DNA of 23,645 nt from a virus: IMG/VR virus record IMGVR_UViG_3300042261_000412, positions 1 through 23,645 of that record; one strand, 5' to 3'. This document shows, piece after piece, positions 8,380 to 16,461 of the stretch. Made by a program: the position numbers and the translations under genes. Below the pieces are notes generated by a model. The model made no database searches. It was not told the DNA's origin and was given only the letters and a program-made list of their open reading frames with translations. Each line of letters begins with the position of its first letter. Within the stretch, counting starts at the first letter, position 1.

Positions 8380-8999
8380 TGTCTATCCGTGGCTTCGGTC
8401 CTGCTGCCGGTTCGGCACAAGCCATGACGGTCGAGATTTCCGCCGAGGAAGTCTTGGAGAAGTTTGCACGGCTGCCGCCTGGCATAGCCAACAAGTACCT
8501 CAAATCCAGCGTTCGCAAAACACTCAAGCCGGCCCTGGCCGAATTGCGTCGGATCACGCCGCGTGGTCCGACTGGGAATCTCAAGCGGGCGGCACACATC
8601 AAGATTGAGTACCAGAACGGCTCTCTGTTCGCTCGTGGAATCCTTGGCTATGCCGCGAAGCGTGGCGGAACAGACAAGCAAAAGGGCTTCCATGCCTACT
8701 GGTCTGAGTACGGCACAAAAGCCAGGGTGCCAAAGCGTGGCCAGGCATTGAAGATACCTGCCTCCAATATGACCAAGTATCCGTACCTAGCCGGTGCCGT
8801 CACGAGCATCGGCGGCGACGAAGGCCCGCAGATCGTCCTGCGGTCTGTGCGTGGCGTGCCTAAGACTGGTCGTTTCGCCCAGATGCTGGACACCCAGGCA
8901 CCAAAGATCCGCGACACAATTGCCGCCAACCTCGCTGATGGCTTGGAGAAGGCGATTGCTGAGGAGCAGCGTCGCAACATCCGCAAGATCAAGGCGTGA
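8379..8999 (+). CDS. HK97 gp10-like neck / tail completion protein
   Basis: A 206-residue protein with the gp10-like signature: LKPALAELRRITPRGPTGNLKRAAHIKI followed by a basic strand and YWSEYGTKAR, in which a conserved EYGT motif ends the family core. C-terminal residues 150-206 form charged helices. In HK97-type phages this protein joins the completed head with the tail. The start ATG 8379 overlaps the preceding stop by one base; GGAGG at 8364-8368 is a slightly distant ribosome binding site. Confidence 0.84.
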   Translation: MSIRGFGPAAGSAQAMTVEISAEEVLEKFARLPPGIANKYLKSSVRKTLKPALAELRRITPRGPTGNLKRAAHIKIEYQNGSLFARGILGYAAKRGGTDKQKGFHAYWSEYGTKARVPKRGQALKIPASNMTKYPYLAGAVTSIGGDEGPQIVLRSVRGVPKTGRFAQMLDTQAPKIRDTIAANLADGLEKAIAEEQRRNIRKIKA

Positions 9000-9002
9000 T
9001 CA

Positions 9003-9413
9003 ATGCCAGTCACACACATCGACCAGGCCCTAGTGTCGCTGCTGACGGCAGCGACCGGAGTGACAAACCTCGTCAGCACACGCATCTATGCAACGCAGGC
9101 ACCGCAGGGAAGTGCCCTGCCAGCCATTGTCTACGTCAGGGATACGGGGAATCGTGCGCTCGGTGCGCACATGCTTGGGCACAGCGGTCTTCTACGTGCC
9201 AGCTACACCGTGACCTGCCTCGGGACGACGCTACTGGCTGTGCGAAACCTGACCCGGCAGGTACGCCTCGCCCTACAATACAAGTCGAACAGCGACCTGC
9301 GGCTTGTCCAAGTCACGGATGACAACGACACGCAGGAGCCGCCAACGACTGGCGAGCAGCTGCCCATATACCGCACGGATCTGACGGTCGAGGTCACCTA
9401 CACAGAGTCCTAG
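9003..9413 (+). CDS. Tail terminator protein, DUF3168-like
   Basis: This 136-residue protein fits the DUF3168 / gp17-like tail terminator that caps the tail tube. The N-terminal IDQALVSLLTAATGVTNLVSTRIYATQAPQGSALPAIVYVR matches the family, where a short helix leads to a conserved IY..QAPQG..LP.IVY segment. The rest is beta-rich and ends in YRTDLTVEVTYTE. It follows the gp10-like gene by 3 bases and precedes the tail tube gene, which is the expected place. Confidence 0.84.
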   Translation: MPVTHIDQALVSLLTAATGVTNLVSTRIYATQAPQGSALPAIVYVRDTGNRALGAHMLGHSGLLRASYTVTCLGTTLLAVRNLTRQVRLALQYKSNSDLRLVQVTDDNDTQEPPTTGEQLPIYRTDLTVEVTYTES

Positions 9414-9433
9414 CACGCAAGGAGGCGTGAGCC

Positions 9434-9853
9434 ATGGCCAGTGATATCGGACAGGGTGCGACGGTTTCGTTTGGTGGGATTCTGACCAACTCCACGACGT
9501 CCAATACGTTCAAGGTCACGAACGTCAATTGGGGTGGAATCACCCGTGACGTCGTTGACGCGTCGCACATGCTGACGACCGGCGGCAAGGACTTCGTGGC
9601 CAGCGAGATCTACGACCCCGGTGAGCTCTCTGTCGAGATCCAGTACGACCCTTCGATCAACCCGGTCGTGCCGCTGACCAACGCAACCACGGCCCAGGTG
9701 GTCTACATGCGGTTTCCCAGCGGCGGCACGGCGACCTATGCGTGGTCTGCTTATGGGTACATGAGCGGCTTTGAGGCAGGTGTGCCGCGGGACGACATGA
9801 TGACCGGCACGGTCACGATCAAACTCAGCGGCAGCGTGTCGACCGCATCGTGA
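9434..9853 (+). CDS. Major tail tube protein
   Basis: A 139-residue all-beta protein that should polymerise into the tail tube. The features are GATVSFGGIL, then strands with VTRDVVDASHMLT-like content (ITRDVVDASHMLTTGG), the DPGELSVEIQYDPS segment and the closing GTVTIKLSGSV, all typical of short siphovirus tube proteins. Its position between the terminator and the two chaperone genes agrees. GGAGG at 9421-9425 precedes the ATG by 8 bases; a strong site fits high expression. Confidence 0.84.
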   Translation: MASDIGQGATVSFGGILTNSTTSNTFKVTNVNWGGITRDVVDASHMLTTGGKDFVASEIYDPGELSVEIQYDPSINPVVPLTNATTAQVVYMRFPSGGTATYAWSAYGYMSGFEAGVPRDDMMTGTVTIKLSGSVSTAS

Positions 9854-9874
9854 TAGCAACAGGAGGCGCGGCCA

Positions 9875-10243
9875 GTGGCTCTCACTCGCGAGGAGATCAA
9901 GGCCAAGCGTGGCGTTAGGCCACGCGAGGCTGTTGACGTTCCTGAGCTCGGTGGCACGGTCTACGTGGCCAAGTTCTCGGCCAAGGACCGCGACCGATTT
10001 GAAGAGATCGTGACTGGGGGAATCCCAGGCAAGGTCAACCTGAGGAACGTCCGTGCCCAGGTGGCGACGCTTCTGTGCGTCAACGAGGATGGCACTCGGC
10101 TATTCGATGAGTCAGATGCCGAGTGGCTTGGAGACCTCGATACGGACGCCGTACAGAAGATCATTGACGCTGGGTTTCGGCTCAACGGCATCAAGGGCAA
10201 CGCAATCGAGGCCGCAGCGGGGGAATCGAACGGCGACCGGTGA
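9875..10243 (+). CDS. Tail assembly chaperone, gpG-like
   Basis: A 122-residue protein placed between the tube and tape-measure genes, where lambda-type phages encode the first tail chaperone. The domain with VDVPELGGTVYVAKFSAKDRDRFEEI and ATLLCVNEDGTRLFDESDAEWLGDLDTDAVQKIIDAGFRLNG is typical of phage tail assembly chaperones. The start is GTG 9875 with AGGAGG at 9861-9866, eight bases upstream. The next gene begins inside its stop codon (TGATG) in the -1 frame, like lambda G and T, although no canonical slippery heptamer is seen. Confidence 0.8.
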   Translation: MALTREEIKAKRGVRPREAVDVPELGGTVYVAKFSAKDRDRFEEIVTGGIPGKVNLRNVRAQVATLLCVNEDGTRLFDESDAEWLGDLDTDAVQKIIDAGFRLNGIKGNAIEAAAGESNGDR

Positions 10244-10527
10244 TGGCGTTCCTGTACCGGCTCGCCCTGAGACTTGGAATATGGGACGTCGAGGCACTCG
10301 CAGAGGCAATGTCAGTCGATCAGTTGTACGGATGGATGGGCTACTACCAACTGGAGCCATGGGGAGACGAGTGGCTGAGGTCTGCGATGGCGTTGTCGCA
10401 GTTCCAGAACGCACACCGCGGCAAGAAAAAGGCGCTACCTCCAGACCACTTCATGCCGGTTGAGAAGCGTCAGCAGACGCCGCAGCAGATGTGGCAGATC
10501 GTGAGCAGCATCCCAGTACCGCGGTGA
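10243..10527 (+). CDS. Second tail assembly chaperone, gpT-like
   Basis: A 94-residue protein whose YGWMGYYQLEPWGDEWLRSAMALSQFQNA (about residues 27-55) is the helical signature of lambda minor tail protein T-like chaperones, which act with gpG on the tape measure. ATG 10243 overlaps the upstream TGA by one base, so termination-reinitiation coupling is the simplest expression mode; a GTG one codon earlier is also possible. It ends 4 bases before the tape-measure gene. Confidence 0.8.
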   Translation: MAFLYRLALRLGIWDVEALAEAMSVDQLYGWMGYYQLEPWGDEWLRSAMALSQFQNAHRGKKKALPPDHFMPVEKRQQTPQQMWQIVSSIPVPR

Positions 10528-10531
10528 CGAC

Positions 10532-12064
10532 ATGGCCAACGAGTTCGGAAGGATACATGTCGGCATCTCGGCCAGCGTAGGCGGCCTGACGAAGGGGCTT
10601 AGTCAGGCATCCAGCCAGATTCAGTCTTTTGCCGGCACGGCTGGCAAGATGACAAAGGGTGCTGCCACTGGCTTTGCATCGCTGGCAGAAAACGCCCTTG
10701 GCTTCGGCCGTGCAGCGACTGTTGGTGCGGCCGGTGTGGCCATTCTTGCCGAATCTCTCCGTGGCCTGCTGCTGCCGCTCGGCATCATCGCTGCAATCAC
10801 GGCTCCGTTCGCTGCCTTTGCGCAGGCAACGCAGGCTGCAGAACAGCTGCACAACCTGTCGCGAGAGCTTGGCATCGCTGCAGGAGATCTGCAGGTGATG
10901 CAAATGGCCGCAGGAGAGGCAGGCGTTGATCAAGGTCAGCTGACCGCGGCCCTGCGCCGCACAGCACGAATGACCGGTGACCTGGCATCTGGTAGCAAAA
11001 GTGCTGCCAAGGCATTTTCGCAGCTCGGCCTTTCTGCGAGCGACTTTGTCGGACTGAACGCATCGCAGCAGTTTGCGTTGATCGCTGACCGTATTCGTGC
11101 ACTTCCGCCAGCCATGCAGGCGGCCGCGGCCGTCGACATCTTCGGCAAGCAGGGACAGTCGCTGCTGAACTTTGTTCGCGATGGAGGCGACTCTATTCGC
11201 GAGATGGACACGCTGCTGACGCAGTTAGGCGTCAAGATGAGTGGCCCGCAGGTTGCTGCTATTGAAATGATGGGCGACGCACTTGGTCGCCTTGAACTGC
11301 CCGTCCGTGGCTTCGTCAACCAGTTCCTTGCCGGCGTAGCACCGGCAATCACGACGACATCAAATCTGATCGTTGCGTTTTTTGCTGAGAACACGCAGGG
11401 CTGGACGGTCGCCAGTGCACTCGCGGAGGGATTCGTGCAGTCTCTGCGGCTTGTTGTTGGTGCCTTCACGCTGCTCTACGGAATCTTCCAAGTATTCCAG
11501 GCAGCCGTCATGAAGGTCGGCCAGCTGTTCTCAGACCTATTTTCCATCATCCTCGAGGGTGTCGCCAATGTCATGAGTTCCATGGCGACGCTGGCCGAGG
11601 CGAGCGGGTTTGACGACCTGGCCGACTCGCTGCGGTCAGGTGCGAAAGGCACCCGCAACATGGCCGATGCCGCTGGGAACGTAGGCACGCAGCTTGGTGA
11701 AGATGCAGGCAGGATGTTTGAGAACGCTGTTGAGAACATCACCAACCCGTTCGGCGCGTTTGATACGGAAATGGCCGCGGTTCGTGCCGCAGCGGCAGCC
11801 GCCGGCCAGCCAGCCGACAACGCAAGCATCGTCGCCCAGACCGTCGCAGCTTCGTCTAAGGAACTGCGGGCCGCGATTGCAGGAAGCGTCGAGGGTGACT
11901 CAATCAGAAATGCCATCCTCCGCGGGGATCCGCGAATGGAAGGCAGCGATGACGCCAAGCGTACCGCAGACGCTTCTGAGCGTGCGGTCGACGAGTTGGC
12001 GTCAATCAACAGTGCCCTGCGTGATGCTCAAGGGGTTGGCCAAGCACAGGTGGCATTGGTGTAA
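10532..12064 (+). CDS. Tail tape measure protein
   Basis: A 510-residue protein that sets tail length. It is alanine-rich and helical with the usual N-terminal repeats (LTKGLSQASSQIQSFAGTAGKM), hydrophobic segments at about 67-95 and 285-350, the LNLSRELGI-type motif AAEQLHNLSRELGIAAGDLQVMQMAAGEAGV, and DIFGKQGQSLLNFV, all seen in phage tape measures. By the usual rule of roughly 1.5 angstrom per residue, the tail would be about 75-80 nm, rather short for a siphovirus. It follows the chaperone pair by 4 bases. Confidence 0.9.
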   Translation: MANEFGRIHVGISASVGGLTKGLSQASSQIQSFAGTAGKMTKGAATGFASLAENALGFGRAATVGAAGVAILAESLRGLLLPLGIIAAITAPFAAFAQATQAAEQLHNLSRELGIAAGDLQVMQMAAGEAGVDQGQLTAALRRTARMTGDLASGSKSAAKAFSQLGLSASDFVGLNASQQFALIADRIRALPPAMQAAAAVDIFGKQGQSLLNFVRDGGDSIREMDTLLTQLGVKMSGPQVAAIEMMGDALGRLELPVRGFVNQFLAGVAPAITTTSNLIVAFFAENTQGWTVASALAEGFVQSLRLVVGAFTLLYGIFQVFQAAVMKVGQLFSDLFSIILEGVANVMSSMATLAEASGFDDLADSLRSGAKGTRNMADAAGNVGTQLGEDAGRMFENAVENITNPFGAFDTEMAAVRAAAAAAGQPADNASIVAQTVAASSKELRAAIAGSVEGDSIRNAILRGDPRMEGSDDAKRTADASERAVDELASINSALRDAQGVGQAQVALV

Positions 12065-12066
12065 GC

Positions 12067-12993
12067 ATGGCAATCCGCGACGTACGGCAAATCCGTGGGA
12101 TTAGGCTGACAGAGTCCAAGTCGGACAAGGGAACTGTCACGTACGAAGGCAGCCTAGAGCTCCTGGTGCTGTCCACGATCAAGGATGAGTCGTTCGCGAC
12201 CATCATGAACGACACGGCTACCTGGCCCAACTTCTTCGGGCGAGCCATTCCGCAGATCAACGACGTTGAGTACGTGGGCGACGTTGAGCTCTACGTCGAG
12301 TCGCGGGACTTTGAGTACCTCGATCCGGAGGTGAACGAGTTCGCGATAAAGGTCACCGTCAACTACATCGGCAAGCCGGCCGAGTGGGGTTCTGAAAAGC
12401 CTCCTGAACCTGACCCGGTCAACAACAAGCAAGAGTTTTTCAAGCGAATCTCAATTCAGGCTGTTCAAGAGCGGCGTGTCGCATCTGAGTCCAGGCAAGA
12501 CGACAACACGCAGGCGGCAAAGCCGATCGTCAATTCGGCTGGTGATCCAGTAGACGGGCTCGAGGAAGAGACGGCCCTGCTGCGGCTGACCTATACAAAC
12601 GCCAGATGCCCTGATCCAGATTTCAAAACGCTCTTTTCGTACATGAACACGTGCAACCAGTTTGAGTTCGCCGACTGTGCGGCGTACACGCTGCGGGTGA
12701 CTGGGTACGGGTGCGAGTTCGACGAAAAAAACCAGGTGTACACGGTCAACATTGAATACACGTACAACCCAATGACCTGGAAAATCCCGTATTACGACGT
12801 CGGATACAACGAGCTCGTCGGCGGGCAGCGACAGGCGATTCTCGACAAGTCTGGAAACCCTGTTTCCAAGCCAGTCCCTCTGAGCGACACAGGCGCGGCG
12901 AAAGCCGCAGGACTTTCGCCAAGCATCCTGACCGCCTCACCCTATGAGCGGAAGGACTTCACGAACATGCTCAGAGAATGCCGCGTGCTATAG
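12067..12993 (+). CDS. Probable distal tail protein, family unknown
   Basis: I do not recognise a family. The 308-residue protein starts 2 bases after the tape-measure stop, where distal tail or baseplate hub proteins are normally encoded. It is acidic and beta-rich, with aromatic-rich strands (DVELYVESRDFEYLDPEVNEFAIKVTVNYIG and YTVNIEYTYNPMTWKIPYYDVGYNE), a charged linker at about 115-160 and four scattered cysteines between residues 179 and 220. A tail tip role is inferred from place and composition only. Confidence 0.6.
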   Translation: MAIRDVRQIRGIRLTESKSDKGTVTYEGSLELLVLSTIKDESFATIMNDTATWPNFFGRAIPQINDVEYVGDVELYVESRDFEYLDPEVNEFAIKVTVNYIGKPAEWGSEKPPEPDPVNNKQEFFKRISIQAVQERRVASESRQDDNTQAAKPIVNSAGDPVDGLEEETALLRLTYTNARCPDPDFKTLFSYMNTCNQFEFADCAAYTLRVTGYGCEFDEKNQVYTVNIEYTYNPMTWKIPYYDVGYNELVGGQRQAILDKSGNPVSKPVPLSDTGAAKAAGLSPSILTASPYERKDFTNMLRECRVL

Positions 12994-13002
12994 GAGGTGG
13001 TC

Positions 13003-13380
13003 ATGGCCGACGAGATCTCTGTATCGCTGAATCTATCTGTCAACAACGGCAACCATGTGGAGTCGTTTTCGGCGGCCGGCAAGGTCAGCCAGAACAACTC
13101 CGCAGCAATCTCGCAGGTGCTGACCGTGGCCACTGCGACGCAGACGCTATCGCTTGGTGCCGTCACGACTGCGGGATGGGCCGCATTTAGGAACCTAAAC
13201 ACGGCCACCAGCGGCACTGCATACGTGACGCTTGGTGCCTACGACGGGACCAACATGCAGGAGTTCGCCCGCATGAATCGCGGCGAATCAGCCGTTGTCA
13301 GGCTGATGCCGACCATCACCCTGGCTGCGAAGAGCTACGGATCGGCACAGCGAATCCGCTATGTCTGCCTCCAGGATTGA
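13003..13380 (+). CDS. Small beta-rich virion protein, family unknown
   Basis: No family recognised. The 125-residue protein is rich in S, T, A, N and V, with alternating strands and few charges, typical of small virion or tail accessory proteins. AGGAGG at 12992-12997 overlaps the stop codon of the upstream gene and fixes the start at ATG 13003, rather than the in-frame GTG at 12997. It is followed after 3 bases by another small beta-rich gene. Confidence 0.65.
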   Translation: MADEISVSLNLSVNNGNHVESFSAAGKVSQNNSAAISQVLTVATATQTLSLGAVTTAGWAAFRNLNTATSGTAYVTLGAYDGTNMQEFARMNRGESAVVRLMPTITLAAKSYGSAQRIRYVCLQD

Positions 13381-13383
13381 GCC

Positions 13384-13734
13384 GTGGCTGACACATTCGG
13401 ATTCTCGCTGAACGATGCCAAGCGGATCGGCAAGACGGTTCGCGTGGTGGAGCGTTCAGACTCACGCGACCGGGTGCCGGCACGAGACGACACGCTTTCT
13501 AGGGCGGTTCGCATTGTCATCGGTAAGTCAGGGACAGCCTCGTGGTCTAAGGGGGCGTCCAAGACGGTCACGATATACGGGGGCGCTCCAAGCACGACAG
13601 GGTTAGGCACGGTTAGCGCTGTCACTGTCACTGCTTGGAATGTGTTTGCAACGCTTGCGACTGCTTCAGCCGATCGAACTGTGGCTCTCAGCAACAACGG
13701 CTGGGGCTGGTACTTGATCGCTGCGGAGTGCTGA
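13384..13734 (+). CDS. Small beta-rich virion protein with GTG start, family unknown
   Basis: No family recognised. The 116-residue protein has a charged N-terminal third (NDAKRIGKTVRVVERSDSRDR) and a beta-rich remainder with SGTASWSKGASKTVTIYGG and aromatic WGWYLIAAE at the end. The GTG at 13384 lies 3 bases after the previous stop. Its composition and place suggest a tail or receptor-region structural protein. Confidence 0.6.
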   Translation: MADTFGFSLNDAKRIGKTVRVVERSDSRDRVPARDDTLSRAVRIVIGKSGTASWSKGASKTVTIYGGAPSTTGLGTVSAVTVTAWNVFATLATASADRTVALSNNGWGWYLIAAEC

Positions 13735-13736
13735 TT

Positions 13737-14447
13737 GTGGCAATGCTAGGGGCACCGTGCTCGCCGTGCTGTGGCGTTGATTGCGACGCCATTAAAAACG
13801 CCAGCACAATCGAACTAACTATCGAAGCTACTGACTATTTGCTTCAAGAAAAGCAGAAGTGGAAGAACGCTCGATACCAGTTCGCACAAAACGATCCAAT
13901 CGGGTTCAACTACTGCTGGCCAGGTGCTCAGTTTTCTGGCACGCTTTCGTTGACGCAGACAACGGCCGACGCTGGAGCGTATCGGACTTGGCGCTACGAC
14001 TACTCAAACACTGGGCAAATCTGCGGAACAAACTTCATCAAGGCTAGTTTTTTAGTTGCAACAACATCACCGCAAAGCCCAGCAAAACTTCGGATCACGT
14101 GCGGGCTCAAGTACCATCAGTATTGCGAATACGCGAGCGAAACTTACAAAAACGTAGCTGAGTTTGATTGCACTACGTCGCAAATCGCTATTGTTGGAGT
14201 GCCAGCGACTCTAAATCCCACATTGCAAAAAAAAGCAATTGAGTCTGCGTGGCCGGATAACGCGTTTCCATTTCACGTATTCTCGTGCGACAGCGGGAAG
14301 TTTGTGTTTCCGGATGTGACGCGAGAAGTGTACGTAGGGCCATGCAGTCAGTTCTGCGATGAGAAAGGTTGCGATATTCAGTTGGTTTCAACAACTGCAA
14401 ACACTGGCTCAAAAAACCTGACTGTGAAGGGAATTACATACACATAG
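13737..14447 (+). CDS. Cysteine-rich protein of AT-richer composition, unknown function
   Basis: No family recognised. The 236-residue protein contains 13 cysteines, clustered at the N-terminus (APCSPCCGVDC) and at the C-terminus (GPCSQFCDEKGC), which suggests several disulphides or a metal site. The coding sequence uses more A and T, with AAA, ACA and GCA codons and A-runs, than any neighbour, so it was probably acquired recently. The start is GTG 13737 with GGAG at 13725-13728; ATG 13743 is the alternative. It lies at the end of the tail genes, where receptor-binding or adhesion proteins occur, but this is inference. Confidence 0.62.
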   Translation: MAMLGAPCSPCCGVDCDAIKNASTIELTIEATDYLLQEKQKWKNARYQFAQNDPIGFNYCWPGAQFSGTLSLTQTTADAGAYRTWRYDYSNTGQICGTNFIKASFLVATTSPQSPAKLRITCGLKYHQYCEYASETYKNVAEFDCTTSQIAIVGVPATLNPTLQKKAIESAWPDNAFPFHVFSCDSGKFVFPDVTREVYVGPCSQFCDEKGCDIQLVSTTANTGSKNLTVKGITYT

Positions 14448-14449
14448 CT

Positions 14450-14833
14450 ATGACGACGGACTGCAACATCGACCCTCATTCGCTGAAATGCACCGTTTGC
14501 GGCGGCACTGTTTCAGCGCCGCACGTGCGTCGCAACTGTGGCCGTTCAGCAGCCATGGCCAGCAGCTCTCCACCAACACCAGGACTTCCTGGGCAACACC
14601 TAAAGTCACAGCTTGCAGCCGTCGGATTTGCATACACGCCAGGGTGCGGATGTGCTGACAGGGCAAGCCAAATGGACGCATGGGGCAGCGACGAGTGCGA
14701 GCGACGCATTGACGAAATCGTCGGCTGGTTGCGTGAGGAGGCTGCTAGGCGACGGATCCCGTTCGTAAATGCACTTGGCCGGCTGCTGGTAAAGCGGGCA
14801 ATTCGTGCGGCCAGGCGTTCGGCAGCGGCTTGA
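14450..14833 (+). CDS. Small cysteine-rich protein with C-terminal helical domain
   Basis: A 127-residue protein with an N-terminal zinc-finger-like part (CTVC at 14-17, Cys30) and a second part GCGCADRASQMDAWGSDECERRIDEIVGWLREEA (65-98). That second pattern, paired cysteines followed by R..MD.WG...C....D.IV.WL, recurs in phage proteins of unknown role and looks like a small metal-binding helical module. ATG 14450 lies 2 bases after the preceding stop; an upstream in-frame part merely overlaps the previous gene. The basic C-terminus (RLLVKRAIRAARR) could bind nucleic acid. Confidence 0.6.
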   Translation: MTTDCNIDPHSLKCTVCGGTVSAPHVRRNCGRSAAMASSSPPTPGLPGQHLKSQLAAVGFAYTPGCGCADRASQMDAWGSDECERRIDEIVGWLREEAARRRIPFVNALGRLLVKRAIRAARRSAAA

Positions 14834-14864
14834 CCGACCTGCCACCCTCGGAGCAGAGGAAGCC

Positions 14865-15152
14865 ATGCCCGAGGACCACCACTTTCGTATCTGCGGCCAG
14901 CGGTGGCTGCTGCGATTCACGCGACTGCGAGGGCAGGCGGCTGGATGGGCATACCTGCCCGATGCCAAGCGGCCAGAGATGCAGCGGAAGATCCTCGTCG
15001 ATTCGACCCTCACGGGCAGGGCTAAGGCAGAGACCATCGTGCACGAGGTGCTGCACGTGGCGTTTCCTACGGCCAGCGAGGAGCACATCACCGAGAGTGC
15101 CAGAGACCTGGCACGGGTTCTCTGGGCATTGGGCTACAGGGAGGGCAAATGA
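14865..15152 (+). CDS. HExxH zinc-metallopeptidase-like protein
   Basis: A 95-residue protein whose TIVHEVLHVAFP carries a HExxH zinc motif, followed by a helix with SEEHITESARDLARVL that could supply the third ligand. This resembles minimal phage-encoded gluzincin-like proteins, but proteolytic activity is not shown, and a structural zinc role is possible. The start is ATG 14865, with AGAGGA (about 14855-14860) upstream. Its last codons overlap the next start (ATGA). It opens the accessory operon that ends at 17139. Confidence 0.6.
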   Translation: MPEDHHFRICGQRWLLRFTRLRGQAAGWAYLPDAKRPEMQRKILVDSTLTGRAKAETIVHEVLHVAFPTASEEHITESARDLARVLWALGYREGK

Positions 15153-15409
15153 GCAAGAAGCGAACCCTGATGGACGAGGTGCTCGAGCGGATCCCGAAGA
15201 AGGGATTCAAGCCGTGGAACGAGCGGATCCCGCCTGACCTGCTTGCCGAGCTAGAGGCACTGCGTGCTGCCTTTTGGGCCGGCCAGATGCCGACACGCAC
15301 GACCAGGACAGGGCTCAGCCATGCCATATCCAAGAGCCTGCAGGAACGCGGCGTACACGTCGGACACGCTGGAGTGAACCGGTGGCTAGAAAAGCCAGAA
15401 AAAGCCTGA
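15149..15409 (+). CDS. Small basic hypothetical protein
   Basis: No family recognised. The 86-residue protein is basic and helical (LMDEVLERIPKKGFKPWNERIPPDLLAELEALRAAFWAG). The C-terminal half (GLSHAISKSLQERGVHVGHAGVNRWLEK) could form a DNA-binding helix-turn-helix, but the match is weak. The ATG overlaps the previous stop (ATGA), and its end overlaps the phosphoesterase gene by 28 bases. Tight coupling on both sides supports it as real. Confidence 0.6.
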   Translation: MSKKRTLMDEVLERIPKKGFKPWNERIPPDLLAELEALRAAFWAGQMPTRTTRTGLSHAISKSLQERGVHVGHAGVNRWLEKPEKA

Positions 15410-16461
15410 CTGCCGACGTGCACGCCGACCTGGCGAGTGCTCAGCAGCTGGCCGCCGACGCCGAGATGGCACGCCTACGCAGCGAGGTGTCGAGCCTGCG
15501 TGGACGCTATAAGGCGGCCCTCGAGCAGATTGACCGCGAGCGTGACCGGGCGGATGCCCTCGTCGCACTCAAGGACATGACGCCACAGCGGCCGCTGACC
15601 AAGGGCGTCAAAGGCAAGAAGCACGACGCCACCATGGTGGTGCTGCTATCGGACATTCACTGCGAAGAAACCGTGCGTCCCGAGACCGTCAACGGGCTCA
15701 ACACGTTTGACCTAGACGTGTGCCAAAAGCGACTCGACGAACTACAGGAGCGATTCTTCACGCTGCTCGAGCACGAGCGGCACCTCACCAAGATTGACCG
15801 CGTGCTCGTGTGGCTGGGCGGCGACATGATCAGCGGCATGATTCATCCCGAGCTCGCCGAGGAAAACAGCCTGCACCCGCTGGCTGCCATCCGGTGGATT
15901 GGCGAGCGCCTGCGTGGGTTCTTAGACGTTGTCGGTGAGCACGTCGGCCAGGTGGTCGTGGCCACCAGCTGCGGCAACCACGGCCGCACCACCGAGAAAC
16001 TACGGACAAACGAGGCCGACACGTCCTACGAGCACCACCTCTACCTGACGATGCAGGCCGCTGAGTCTCGGCCCAACGTCTCGTGGCAGGTGGGCGAGGG
16101 GCATTTGAACTACGTGGACCTCGACGGGTTTACCATCCGGTTCTGTCATGGGCACGCCATCCGCTACCAAGGTGGCATCGGCGGCATTCACGTGCCGCTC
16201 AACAAGGCCATCTCGGCCTGGGACGTGAACCACAGGGCACACCTGACGTGCATCGGACACTGGCATCAGTTCTCCTGGAGCCGCAGCGGACGCTACGTGA
16301 CCAACGGCTCGGTCATTGGACACTCGGCCTACGCTGTCCGAATCAAGGCGACCTACGAGCCACCGTGCCAAGCGGCGTTTATCGTCGACCACGGCCGCAA
16401 CGAGGTGACGCGGGCATACCCGCTGTTCTGCGACCGAGACCTACGAAAGGCGAAGAAGTGA
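15382..16461 (+). CDS. Calcineurin-like metallophosphoesterase
   Basis: A 359-residue protein with all motifs of the calcineurin-like phosphoesterase fold: DIH (91-93), GGD (146-148), GNHG (198-201), HGH (256-258) and GHWH (292-295), which hold the two-metal centre. Residues about 12-60 form a charged coiled coil. Related phage enzymes are often nucleases or phosphodiesterases in DNA metabolism, but the substrate here is unknown. The start is GTG 15382 with GGAG at 15371-15374; the longer open frame starting at 15274 only shadows the upstream gene. It shares GTGA with the next gene. Confidence 0.83.
   Translation: MARKARKSLTADVHADLASAQQLAADAEMARLRSEVSSLRGRYKAALEQIDRERDRADALVALKDMTPQRPLTKGVKGKKHDATMVVLLSDIHCEETVRPETVNGLNTFDLDVCQKRLDELQERFFTLLEHERHLTKIDRVLVWLGGDMISGMIHPELAEENSLHPLAAIRWIGERLRGFLDVVGEHVGQVVVATSCGNHGRTTEKLRTNEADTSYEHHLYLTMQAAESRPNVSWQVGEGHLNYVDLDGFTIRFCHGHAIRYQGGIGGIHVPLNKAISAWDVNHRAHLTCIGHWHQFSWSRSGRYVTNGSVIGHSAYAVRIKATYEPPCQAAFIVDHGRNEVTRAYPLFCDRDLRKAKK

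Noticed and set aside
15274-15381. A longer phosphoesterase N-terminus
   Set aside because: The extra residues shadow the 86-residue gene and are low-complexity arginine-rich; GTG 15382 has a proper ribosome binding site.
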